This document shows positions 35,491-43,339 of a DNA stretch of 48,568 nt, piece after piece. The translations under genes and the position numbers were made by a program. The DNA comes from an uncultured Pelagibacteraceae bacterium (GTDB lineage Bacteria > Pseudomonadota > Alphaproteobacteria > Pelagibacterales > Pelagibacteraceae), in the NCBI GenBank assembly GCA_902519445.1, contig CABYJR010000003.1:1-48568 (forward strand), written 5' to 3'. The notes below the pieces were generated by a model. That model was not told the DNA's origin. It saw nothing but the letters and a program-made list of their open reading frames with translations, and did not search any database. The first letter of the stretch is position 1; every line of letters starts with the position of its first letter.

Positions 35491-36675
35491 ATGCCCAAAA
35501 GTATAAAAACATATTTAAAAACTGCTGCAAAAGATTATTCATCTAGATCAGTAAACCCACCTGTTGTACGAGCTTCTACAATCCTATTTAGAACCATGCA
35601 AGAGTTAAGAAAATTTCAAAAGGACGTTATAAGTAAAAAAAAACCTGAAGTAGAACATTGGGATTATGGAAGATCAGGAACACAAACAACATTACAACTC
35701 CAAAAAATGCTAAGAAGATTAGAGGACGCTTATCAAGTATTTTTAACTCCGACAGGTTTTGCTGCCGTTGCTTTATCAATAATGAGCGTTTGTAGACCTG
35801 GCGATGAAATTTTAATTTCAGATGGAGTGTACAGACCAACACAAAAACTTGCAGACGATTTATTAAAAGAATTTAAAGTAAAAGCTGTTTGGTATAATCC
35901 AAATAGTTTTGAAGATTTTAGAAACAAAATCACAAGAAAAACCAAACTCATTTATGTCGAGAATCCTGGAAGCAATACCTTTGAAATGAATGATTTAGGA
36001 AAAATAGTTTCTTTAGCAAAAAGTAAAAATATATTTACAGCTATTGATAATACTTGGGCAACAGCATATTTTTTTCAACCATTAAAATTAGGTTTTGATA
36101 TAGCAATAACATCTGCAACTAAATACTATTCAGGTCACTCCGATGTTATGGCAGGTACCGTTGCAGTAAACAAAAAAGCGTATGAAAAAGTTTGGTGGTA
36201 TAATCATGTATCTGGTTATAGATTATCATCTGATGATGCTTATCTAATAATTAGAGGTTTAAGAACTTTAGATATAAGACTTGAAAAACATGAAGAAAAT
36301 ACAAAAAAAGTTATTAATTTTTTAAAAACCCAAAAAAAAATAAGCAAAATACTGTATCCGTATAAATCTTCTTCAAAGGAATTTAAATTATGGAAAAAAT
36401 ATTATTCGGGCGCTTCTGGATTATTAAGTTTAATTATAAAAAGCAAAAGTAAAAATTCAGTATATAAATTTGTAAATTCATTAGAACTTTTTGGAATTGG
36501 ATATAGTTGGGGAGGATTTGAAAGTCTTGCTGTTTATACCGATCCCGTAGAATTAGGAACAAGAAGATATTTTAAATTTGAAAAAAATGAACACTTAGTT
36601 CGTTTACATATTGGGTTAGAAGATACAAAAGATATAATTAATGATTTAAAAAGATCATTAAAATTTATTAAATGA
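35491..36675 (+). CDS. metC: Cystathionine beta-lyase-like PLP enzyme (Cys/Met metabolism family)
   Basis: I set the start at 35491 (MPKSIKTYLKTAAKDYSSRSVNPPVV), which gives the usual N-terminal length of the family; the track's GTG at 35452 adds 13 unlikely residues. The 394-residue protein shows YGRSGTQTTLQLQKMLRRLE, IYVENPGSNTFEM, AIDNTWATAYFFQPLKLGFDIAITSATKYYSGHSD (the PLP Lys in SATKY near residue 212) and GIGYSWGGFESL. It cleaves cystathionine or cysteine S-conjugates to pyruvate, ammonia and a thiol. Overlap with an MFS gene (ATGA) suggests the substrate or product is transported, and the sulfur genes downstream support a link to organosulfur use. Confidence 0.88.
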   Translation: MPKSIKTYLKTAAKDYSSRSVNPPVVRASTILFRTMQELRKFQKDVISKKKPEVEHWDYGRSGTQTTLQLQKMLRRLEDAYQVFLTPTGFAAVALSIMSVCRPGDEILISDGVYRPTQKLADDLLKEFKVKAVWYNPNSFEDFRNKITRKTKLIYVENPGSNTFEMNDLGKIVSLAKSKNIFTAIDNTWATAYFFQPLKLGFDIAITSATKYYSGHSDVMAGTVAVNKKAYEKVWWYNHVSGYRLSSDDAYLIIRGLRTLDIRLEKHEENTKKVINFLKTQKKISKILYPYKSSSKEFKLWKKYYSGASGLLSLIIKSKSKNSVYKFVNSLELFGIGYSWGGFESLAVYTDPVELGTRRYFKFEKNEHLVRLHIGLEDTKDIINDLKRSLKFIK

Positions 36676-37901
36676 CAAAAGAAAAGTTTTTTCCAAGTAG
36701 CACAGCTTTTTTAACGCTTATTTCAGCATGTTTAATAGTTGCGATATTTATGGGACTCCGCATGGTCTTTGGAATGTTTACAGATTTTTTTGTCGAAGAC
36801 TTACAGTGTACGATTACAGAGTTTGGTTTAGCAATAGGATTACAAATGCTAATGTGGGGCATGTTTGCGCCAATATTTGGTGCGTTAGCAGATAAAATTG
36901 GAAGTGGAAAAGTTACAATAATTGCAGCTTGTTTTGTAGCATTAGGAATTTATTTGCTTTATTCAGGACCAAATACAGGAATATTTTTTCAAATTAATCT
37001 TGGTTTATTAATTGGAATTGGTTTAGGTGGTACAGCAATAAGTGTTCAGATCGCAGCAGTTGGAAAACATTTCCCAAATAAAACTAGAGGAATGGCTATA
37101 GGAATTGTAGTCGCTATGGCATCAATAGGTTATTTTTTCTCTCCTATATACACAAAATTTGCTTTATCTACTTTTGGTTGGGAAAAAACACTTAATACAT
37201 ATTTGTATTTTGTTTTGTTCGGAATTATTGCTGCAATCTTTCTACGCGAAGTTAAGAAAGAAAAGAATATAAATAACAGTACTAAGGTGGATAATCAAAC
37301 TCTTACAGAGGCGTTAAAGGAAGCTCTTAATCATAAAGGTTTTATACTTTTAATACTTGGTTTTTTTGTATGCGGTTTTAATATAACTTTAGTTTCAGCA
37401 CACATACCTAGTTACATCCAAGAGCGTGGCTTTGAAATATGGACGGCAGCTGCAATTTTATCTTTAATAGGTCTTTTTAATGTTTTTGGAACATTAACAT
37501 TTGGTTATTTATCAGGAAAGTATAGTAAAAAAATATTATTGAGTATTTTATATTTTGCACGAGGAGTAGTTTTAATATTATTTTTAGTTTTGCCAACCTC
37601 AACTTATGTAGCCTTAGGATTTGGAGTGCTTTATGGTTACCTGTGGCTAGCAACTATACCACCCACAAACGGAATTATTTCACAAATTTTTGGCACAAAA
37701 TATTTAGCAACTTTATATGGAATAGTTTTTTTTAGTCATCAAATAGGATCTTTTTTAGGTGCGTATCTAGGTGGATATTTTTATGATGAATATGGATCAT
37801 TTGATTATGCTTGGTATTTATCTATAGCATTATCTTTTTTTGCAGCAGTGGTTCATTTACCTATAGATGAGAAACCGCTACCTAGACTTGCTACAGTATA
37901 A
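36672..37901 (+). CDS. Major facilitator superfamily transporter
   Basis: The 409-residue protein has twelve predicted membrane segments and the MFS loop 2-3 signature GALADKIGSGKVTIIAA near residue 72, plus the second-half equivalent FGYLSGKYSKKILLSI. The layout recalls the OFA/monocarboxylate-type carriers (RMVFGMFTDFF at the start of helix 1). It overlaps the PLP lyase by 4 bases and is followed 21 bases later by an APS-kinase-like gene, so it probably moves a sulfur compound or small organic acid across the inner membrane. The substrate is not deducible. Confidence 0.85.
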   Translation: MTKEKFFPSSTAFLTLISACLIVAIFMGLRMVFGMFTDFFVEDLQCTITEFGLAIGLQMLMWGMFAPIFGALADKIGSGKVTIIAACFVALGIYLLYSGPNTGIFFQINLGLLIGIGLGGTAISVQIAAVGKHFPNKTRGMAIGIVVAMASIGYFFSPIYTKFALSTFGWEKTLNTYLYFVLFGIIAAIFLREVKKEKNINNSTKVDNQTLTEALKEALNHKGFILLILGFFVCGFNITLVSAHIPSYIQERGFEIWTAAAILSLIGLFNVFGTLTFGYLSGKYSKKILLSILYFARGVVLILFLVLPTSTYVALGFGVLYGYLWLATIPPTNGIISQIFGTKYLATLYGIVFFSHQIGSFLGAYLGGYFYDEYGSFDYAWYLSIALSFFAAVVHLPIDEKPLPRLATV

Positions 37902-37922
37902 AAACTACAATATATAAATTTT

Positions 37923-38330
37923 ATGAAAAAAATACTTGTTATGGGTTTGCCAGGTTCTGGAAAAACAACTTTAGCATCAGAATTAGTTAATTTATTAAAA
38001 GCAAAATGGATTAACAATGACAAAGTAAGAAAAGAAGCGAATGATTGGGATTTTTCTGAAGAAGGAAGAACAAGACAAGCAAAGAGAATGGCTGAACAGG
38101 CAGAAAAATATAAACTTGAAGGAAATTATGTAGTTTGTGATTTTATTTGTCCTACGCCAAAAGCTAGGGAAATATTCAACGCAGATTTTATTATTTGGGT
38201 AGATACAATTAAAAAGGGTAGGTACGATGATACAAATGCAATGTTTGTAAAACCTGAGAAATTTGATTTTCATGTAACAACGCAAGATGCTAAAAATTGG
38301 GCAACCAAGATAGTGGAGAAAATAAAATAA
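37923..38330 (+). CDS. Adenylylsulfate-kinase-like P-loop protein
   Basis: The 135-residue protein carries Walker A GLPGSGKTTLA (8-18) and the APS-kinase-like blocks WINNDKVRKEANDWDFSEEGRTRQAKRM and VVCDFICPTPKAREIF (compare DFICP-x-x-x-R in APS kinases), then IIWVDTIKKGRYDDTN. It is shorter than normal CysC (about 200), lacking the C-terminal part. If it acts on APS it would make PAPS, but the truncated form may have another nucleotide or sugar target. It overlaps the next gene by one base (TAATG), so the two form a unit. Confidence 0.78.
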   Translation: MKKILVMGLPGSGKTTLASELVNLLKAKWINNDKVRKEANDWDFSEEGRTRQAKRMAEQAEKYKLEGNYVVCDFICPTPKAREIFNADFIIWVDTIKKGRYDDTNAMFVKPEKFDFHVTTQDAKNWATKIVEKIK

Positions 38331-38704
38331 TGTCATACAAATGGGATAATAAAAAACCAACGGCACAAATGTTAGGTAGATGGCAACCTTTCCACGATGG
38401 CCATTACGCATTATTCGAAGAAATAATTAAAAAAACTGGTCAAGTTTGCATTCAAATTAGAGATGTCCAGGGAGTAGATGACAATCCATTTGATTTTGAA
38501 ACTGTTAAAAAAAATATAGAAGAAAAATTAAATCCCAAATACAAAAATAGGTTTAAGATTATGTTGGTTCCAAATATTACTAATATTAGCTATGGAAGAG
38601 GCGTAGGATATAAAATTGAAGAAGTGGTCCTTCCAGAAAAAATTCAACAGATCTCAGCTACAAAAATTAGGGAAAAAATGAGAAAAGAAGGAAAGCTTAA
38701 ATAG
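38330..38704 (+). CDS. Small nucleotidyltransferase (cytidylyltransferase/NMNAT-like)
   Basis: The start is set at 38330 because the ATG overlaps the upstream TAA (TAATG) and gives MSYKWDNKKPTAQMLGRWQPFHDGHYALFE; the track start at 38297 lies within the kinase gene. The HxGH motif in GRWQPFHDGH and the late ISATKIREKM (ISxT/S) are the two active-site motifs of the nucleotidylyltransferase superfamily. The 124 residues are near the minimum for this fold. It forms a translational unit with the APS-kinase-like protein. Possible reactions include adenylyl or cytidylyl transfer in sulfur or phosphate compound activation. Confidence 0.8.
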   Translation: MSYKWDNKKPTAQMLGRWQPFHDGHYALFEEIIKKTGQVCIQIRDVQGVDDNPFDFETVKKNIEEKLNPKYKNRFKIMLVPNITNISYGRGVGYKIEEVVLPEKIQQISATKIREKMRKEGKLK

Positions 38705-38808
38705 CAATTACAACTTTAAGTTGATAAATATTTTGTCATAGGCCTTTAATCTTTCTTGATTAAATATACGAAAAGGATAATGATCAGCCATTAACCATGG
38801 AGGAAACA

Positions 38809-39480
38809 ATGTTTTCAAAAGAACTAAATAAAAAACTAGATGAGTATCATCTTCTAAACCACCCTTTTTACAAATCTTGGAATGAAGGTAAGCTAACTAG
38901 AGAAATAATTAAGGATTATGCTGAGCAGTATTATCAACATGTAAAAGCATTTCCTAGGTACATAAGTGCAACACATTCTTTATGCGAGGATTTAGAAAAA
39001 AGAAAAATTTTACTTGAAAATCTTCAAGATGAAGAAAAAGATGGAGCAGATCATCCAAAACTTTGGAAAAATTTTGCACTAGCAATAGGTGCTGATGCAG
39101 AGAAAATTGAAAATGTAAATAAAGAAAAATTTACATCTGAATTAATCGATAATTTTTTTAAAAATGGAAGATCAAGTTATGCAGAAGGTTTGGCATCTCT
39201 TTATACTTATGAGAGACAAATCCCTGAAATCGCAGAAACAAAAATTAGAGGTTTGAAAAATCATTATGGCGTTACATCAAAAGAAGGCCTAGAGTTTTTC
39301 GAAGTTCATAAAGCTGCTGATGTTCATCATAGACAAGCATGTGAAAAATTACTTGATGCCATGTCTAAGGAAGAACAAGAGGAGGCAGAAAAGTCAGCCT
39401 TATCTACAGCAAAGTATCTTTGGAATTTTTTAACTGGAATTGCGGTTAAACATAATATTCCAATGCAAGCTGCTGCTTAA
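38809..39480 (+). CDS. CADD-family haem-oxygenase-like diiron protein (folate/pABA related)
   Basis: The start is 38809, not 38797: the first codons of the longer ORF are GGAGG, an ideal ribosome-binding site 5 bases before this ATG. The 223-residue helical protein has the CADD signature LLNHPFYKSWNEGKL, YAEQYYQHVKAFPRYISATHS, then metal ligands in LQDEEKDGADHPKLW, YTYERQIPEIAETK and EVHKAADVHHRQ. In Chlamydia, CADD yields p-aminobenzoate from its own tyrosine and replaces the usual pab enzymes. The equivalent Tyr (HPFY) is present here. It lies just before aprM, across a hairpin. Confidence 0.82.
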   Translation: MFSKELNKKLDEYHLLNHPFYKSWNEGKLTREIIKDYAEQYYQHVKAFPRYISATHSLCEDLEKRKILLENLQDEEKDGADHPKLWKNFALAIGADAEKIENVNKEKFTSELIDNFFKNGRSSYAEGLASLYTYERQIPEIAETKIRGLKNHYGVTSKEGLEFFEVHKAADVHHRQACEKLLDAMSKEEQEEAEKSALSTAKYLWNFLTGIAVKHNIPMQAAA

Positions 39481-39506
39481 TCAATTTGGAGTTATAAAAT
39501 ATTAAA

Positions 39507-39538
39507 TAATAGACGGTTCTTTTTAGAACCGTTTATTA
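39507..39538 (+). terminator. Stable hairpin between CADD and aprM
   Basis: A 14-bp stem TAATAGACGGTTCT/AGAACCGTTTATTA (one G-T pair) with a TTTT loop lies 26 bases after the CADD stop and 25 before aprM. No T-tract follows on either strand, so it may be a partial terminator, an mRNA end protector, or an attenuator that sets aprMBA levels apart from upstream genes. Confidence 0.6.
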
Positions 39539-39563
39539 AAATTTATAAAAAAAGGAATAATAC

Positions 39564-40364
39564 TTGATTACTAATAATCCATTTTCTATTCTTTCAGAAA
39601 CTGTGCCAGCTATTGCAATGCAAAGTTTTGTTATAGTTATGGGTTTATTGGTGATTCTAGGAACTTTGGTAGACATAATTCATAAAAAAAATGTAAAATA
39701 TTTTTTTGAAAATGCAAAGAAGGCAAAAAAATCAGCTAAGAAAATACTTACAGCAAGTGAAAAAACTTCTGTTATTATTAAAACAATAGCTAGTGACATA
39801 GCTACTACATCAGAGTTAGGAGCTGGCAAAAGAAGAGTCGCACATCTCCTTGGTATGTATGGAACTATTTTGTTTTGGTTCGGCTCTGTTGTAATGATTT
39901 TTTGTTATTCTTCACCATCTTCAAATACTCCCTCAGTATGGCCAATCATGTGGCATCTCGGAGCAATAATGACTATTCTTGGAGGATCTTGGTTTTGGTT
40001 TTTTTTAAGAGTAGATGTTTATTCAGAAGCTCAACCTTGGTACAGAATTATTAAAGCTGATTTATTTGTACTAGCACTTTTAGCGACCTCTTTATTTGGT
40101 TTAATATGGTCATTTTTACAGTCCTTGAATTTGAATGATAGATGGGATGATAAAGTATTTTTGATTTTGTTTATTATATCTAACCTAGTTTTGTTTGGAG
40201 GAGTATATTGGTCAAAATTTGCTCATATGTTTTACAAACCCGGAGCCGCTATTCAAAAAAATTTAGCTGAAGCAGATGGTTCAAGAGATAATATGCCACC
40301 ACCAGCCGATGCACCTGAAAAATTTGGATTAGGTATAAAACGTGAGGCACCAAAGCACTATTAA
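39564..40364 (+). CDS. aprM: AprM, membrane anchor of adenylylsulfate reductase
   Basis: The gene starts with TTG at 39564, preceded by AAAAGGA. The 266-residue protein has about five transmembrane helices (for example AMQSFVIVMGLLVILGTLVDII, MYGTILFWFGSVVMIFCY, MWHLGAIMTILGGSWFWFFL, FVLALLATSLFGLIWSFL, ILFIISNLVLFGGVYWSKF). The long first cytoplasmic loop is Lys-rich, with GKRRVAHLLGMYG after it. It probably links AprBA to the quinone pool in sulfur oxidisers. The AprM-AprB-AprA order is the one known for SAR11 and other sulfur-oxidising proteobacteria. Confidence 0.85.
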   Translation: MITNNPFSILSETVPAIAMQSFVIVMGLLVILGTLVDIIHKKNVKYFFENAKKAKKSAKKILTASEKTSVIIKTIASDIATTSELGAGKRRVAHLLGMYGTILFWFGSVVMIFCYSSPSSNTPSVWPIMWHLGAIMTILGGSWFWFFLRVDVYSEAQPWYRIIKADLFVLALLATSLFGLIWSFLQSLNLNDRWDDKVFLILFIISNLVLFGGVYWSKFAHMFYKPGAAIQKNLAEADGSRDNMPPPADAPEKFGLGIKREAPKHY

Positions 40365-40402
40365 TATGTATAAAAATTATATAAAGAAGGAAAAAAAATA
40401 AT

Positions 40403-40873
40403 ATGTCAACTTTTGTATATATGACCCGTTGTGATGGATGTGGACATTGCGTTGACATTTGTCCATCTGACATCATGCACATTGATGAAACAATAAGACG
40501 TGCAAAAAATATCGAACCTAATTTTTGTTGGGAATGTTACTCATGTGTTAAGGCATGTCCAAATCATGCAATTGATGTTCGAGGATACGCTGACTTTGCT
40601 CCCATGGGACATAGCGTACGAGTTAGAAGAGAAGAAGAGAAGGGTACTATATCTTGGAAAATAAAATTTAGAAATGGAACTGAAAAAGATTTTGTCTCTC
40701 CGATAACAACAAAGCCATGGGGAAAATTTATTCCAAAGCTCGCTGAAGGTGAAAAACCAAATCAAGGAGAAATTAAATCTCAAATTCTTTATTCCGAACC
40801 AGAGGGATTAAACACAAAAAAAGATTTACCTACGATTAATAAAAATTCATTTAAAAAAGGGGTTTATTATTAA
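40403..40873 (+). CDS. aprB: Adenylylsulfate reductase beta subunit (electron transfer)
   Basis: The 156-residue protein begins with two 4Fe-4S ferredoxin motifs, CDGCGHCVDICP (residues 10-21) and CWECYSCVKACP (42-53). A C-terminal tail ending LNTKKDLPTIN wraps the alpha subunit in known structures. In sulfur oxidisers the AprBA pair runs toward APS: sulfite plus AMP gives APS and two electrons. AprB passes electrons from the AprA flavin to the membrane partner AprM. Its TAA overlaps the ATG of aprA. Confidence 0.96.
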   Translation: MSTFVYMTRCDGCGHCVDICPSDIMHIDETIRRAKNIEPNFCWECYSCVKACPNHAIDVRGYADFAPMGHSVRVRREEEKGTISWKIKFRNGTEKDFVSPITTKPWGKFIPKLAEGEKPNQGEIKSQILYSEPEGLNTKKDLPTINKNSFKKGVYY

Positions 40874-42732
40874 TGGCAAAGCACAAAACTCATAATGAAG
40901 AATGCGATATACTTGTAGTGGGTGGCGGAATGGCCGGTACTGGAGCAGCATTTGAAGCAAGACATTGGGGACGAGATTTAAAAATTATTTGTGTTGAAAA
41001 AGCAAACATCGATAGAAGCGGTGCAGTTGCCCAGGGCCTCTACGCGATTAATTGTTATATGGGTATGCAGTGGAATGAAAATCAACCAGAAGATCATGTA
41101 AGATATGCCCGTAACGATTTAATGGGACTAGTAAGAGAAGATTTGGGTTATGATATGGCTCGTCATGTGGATTCTACAGTTCACATGTTTGATGAATGGG
41201 GTTTACCTATGATGAAAAATCCAAAAACAGGACGTTATCAAAGAGAAGGTAAATGGCAAATAATGATTCACGGGGAAAGTTATAAACCAATAGTAGCTGA
41301 AGCAGCAAAAAAATCTGCAGATAAAATTTATAATCGAATAATGATTACTCATTTATTAATGGATGAGAATAATGAAAATAGAGTTGGTGGGGCGGTAGGT
41401 TTTAATATGCGGACAGGAGATTATTATGTTTTCAAAGCTAAAACTGTAATTGTCGCTGCAGGAGGAGCTTCACATATATTTAAACCTAGAGCAGTAGGTG
41501 AGGGAATGGGAAGAACTTGGTACGCTCCATGGAGCAATGGCTCTGCTTATGCTTTACCAATTGCTGCTGGAGCAAAAATGACTCAAATGGAAAACCGAAT
41601 TGTTTTATGTAGGTTTAAAGATGGATATGGACCGGTAGGAGCTTATTTTTTACATTTAAAAACTTACACACAAAACGCTAATGGTGAGAACTACGAAAAA
41701 AAATGGTACGAGCAAACAAAAAAATTAGTAGGAGAGTATATCGACCACCATCCGACACCAACATGTTTACGTAATCATGCCTTTGTTCAAGAAGTCATGG
41801 CCGGAGGTGGACCAATACATATGGTGACTAAAGAAGCTTTTCAAGATCCTCATCTAGAAACGGTTGGTTGGGAAAACTTTCTTGGAATGACAGTTGGACA
41901 AGCAGTTGTTTGGGCATCTCAAAATATAGATCCTAAATATACAAATCCTGAACTAACAACTTCAGAACCATATGTGATGGGTTCGCACGCAACATGTTCA
42001 GGAGCTTGGGTAAGTGGTCCAGAAGATATATCTCCACCAGAGTATTATTGGGGATATAATAGAATGATGACAGTTCAAGGTCTTTTCGGAGCAGGTGATA
42101 CTGTTGGAGGAAGTGCTCATAAATTTTCATCGGGTTCTTTTACAGAAGGACGTTTAGCTGCAAAAGCTGCTGTAAAATATATTGAAGATCAAAAAGCAAA
42201 AAATATCAAAGTTAGCGAAAAGCAATGTGAAGATTTTAAAAAAATTATATATAAACCATTAGACAATTATACTGTTGGGAGAAATGAGATTACTGGTGGT
42301 ACAGTTTCGCCAAGTTATTTTTCTCCAATTCAAGGTCTTCAACGTCTTCAAAAAATTATGGATGAATATGTTGGAGGTATTTCAGTTAATTATATGACTA
42401 ACGGAAATTTACTTAAAAAAGGACTAGAATTGTTGCAGTGGCTACAAGAAGATCTAGAACATATTGGTGCCGAAGATTATCATCAGCTTATGCGTGCATG
42501 GGAATTAAAACATCGAACAATAACATCACAGTGCGTAACTGAACATACCTTATTTCGTGAGGAAACACGTTGGCCAGGATATTATTACAGAGGAGATCAT
42601 ATGAAGTTAGACGATGAAAATTGGCATTGTTTAACAGTATCTCGTCGTGATCCTAAAACAGGGAAGTTTAAAATGGAAAAGATGCCCGTTTATCATATCA
42701 TTGGAGATGAAGATAAAAAAAAGGCCTCATAA
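40873..42732 (+). CDS. aprA: Adenylylsulfate reductase alpha subunit
   Basis: The 619-residue flavoprotein has the FAD site VVGGGMAGTGAAFEARHWG near the N-terminus, NIDRSGAVAQGLYAINCYMG, VAAGGASHIF, the catalytic Arg region RIVLCRFKDGYGPVGAYFL (about 247-265), MGSHATCSGAWVSGPED with the active-site His, and LFGAGDTVGGSAHKFSSGSFTEGRLA. These are the active-site blocks of AprA. It catalyses AMP-dependent sulfite oxidation to APS in the cytoplasm. It is translationally coupled to aprB and followed 9 bases later by an unknown 116-residue gene. Confidence 0.97.
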   Translation: MAKHKTHNEECDILVVGGGMAGTGAAFEARHWGRDLKIICVEKANIDRSGAVAQGLYAINCYMGMQWNENQPEDHVRYARNDLMGLVREDLGYDMARHVDSTVHMFDEWGLPMMKNPKTGRYQREGKWQIMIHGESYKPIVAEAAKKSADKIYNRIMITHLLMDENNENRVGGAVGFNMRTGDYYVFKAKTVIVAAGGASHIFKPRAVGEGMGRTWYAPWSNGSAYALPIAAGAKMTQMENRIVLCRFKDGYGPVGAYFLHLKTYTQNANGENYEKKWYEQTKKLVGEYIDHHPTPTCLRNHAFVQEVMAGGGPIHMVTKEAFQDPHLETVGWENFLGMTVGQAVVWASQNIDPKYTNPELTTSEPYVMGSHATCSGAWVSGPEDISPPEYYWGYNRMMTVQGLFGAGDTVGGSAHKFSSGSFTEGRLAAKAAVKYIEDQKAKNIKVSEKQCEDFKKIIYKPLDNYTVGRNEITGGTVSPSYFSPIQGLQRLQKIMDEYVGGISVNYMTNGNLLKKGLELLQWLQEDLEHIGAEDYHQLMRAWELKHRTITSQCVTEHTLFREETRWPGYYYRGDHMKLDDENWHCLTVSRRDPKTGKFKMEKMPVYHIIGDEDKKKAS

Positions 42733-42741
42733 TTTTAAAAA

Positions 42742-43092
42742 ATGAGTCTTCTTGACAAAAAAGACGACGAAATATTTAAACTGGCTGAACCCATTTGGGA
42801 CAATCTAGTAAAATCATCTAACATGAAGGATTATGGGTCATTTACTAAAGATTTTTCTTCACAGATGTTGTACGGCGCTAATGAAGTAGAACTTGGAAAA
42901 CAGTGGGCAAGCAACAAATTATTGACAAATTTATCTGAAGATAGAGAGTTCCTAGGGTGTTTAAGACGAAATGGTTTTATCACTGTCCTTTTAAAACAGA
43001 AAAGTGCTAATATTTCAGGAGATTTCCTAGGCAGGTTAGTGCTGGGGGTTGAAGATGAACAAATTAAAGTTTTTGGAGCAACAATCTTTTAG
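42742..43092 (+). CDS. AprA-linked conserved protein of unknown function, 116 residues
   Basis: The gene lies 9 bases after aprA and is certainly in its operon. The protein starts MSLLDKKDDEIFKLAEPIWDNL, then has FTKDFSSQMLYGANEVELGKQW, and a hydrophobic beta-rich C-terminal half (GFITVLLKQKSANISGDFLGRLVLGVEDEQIKVFGATIF). The pattern of helices then a curved sheet recalls NTF2/SnoaL-like folds, but this is by eye. It has one Cys (EFLGCLRRNG). No signal peptide, membrane segment or known motif is seen. It may aid AprBA assembly or sulfite binding. Confidence 0.7.
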   Translation: MSLLDKKDDEIFKLAEPIWDNLVKSSNMKDYGSFTKDFSSQMLYGANEVELGKQWASNKLLTNLSEDREFLGCLRRNGFITVLLKQKSANISGDFLGRLVLGVEDEQIKVFGATIF

Positions 43093-43150
43093 TTATAAAT
43101 TTTTAAAATATCTCTAGACAAGTACTCTTAACCCATGTTAAGAAAAAAAA

Positions 43151-43276
43151 ATGTTACAGTCTTTTAAAAAATTACCTCAACAAATAAGTCTTAATCCTCG
43201 TAAAATAGGTCTACAATTAGTACTTTTAATTTGCTGGATGGTAATTCTTATTGGAACATTTTCATTTTTAAGCTAA
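43151..43276 (+). CDS. Single-pass membrane miniprotein, 41 residues
   Basis: This short ORF, absent from the track, reads MLQSFKKLPQQISLNPRK followed by one transmembrane helix (LQLVLLICWMVILIGTFSFL). The short positively charged head and clean helix suggest a real inner-membrane protein in the gap between the aprMBA unit and the sulfite exporter. Nothing else is visible in the 43093-43339 gap. It has no recognised homologue. Confidence 0.45.
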   Translation: MLQSFKKLPQQISLNPRKIGLQLVLLICWMVILIGTFSFLS

Positions 43277-43339
43277 AAATCCATCTTTTTTCCATCTATT
43301 TATTGACATTATTATGTACTAAGAATAATTGTTAATTTT

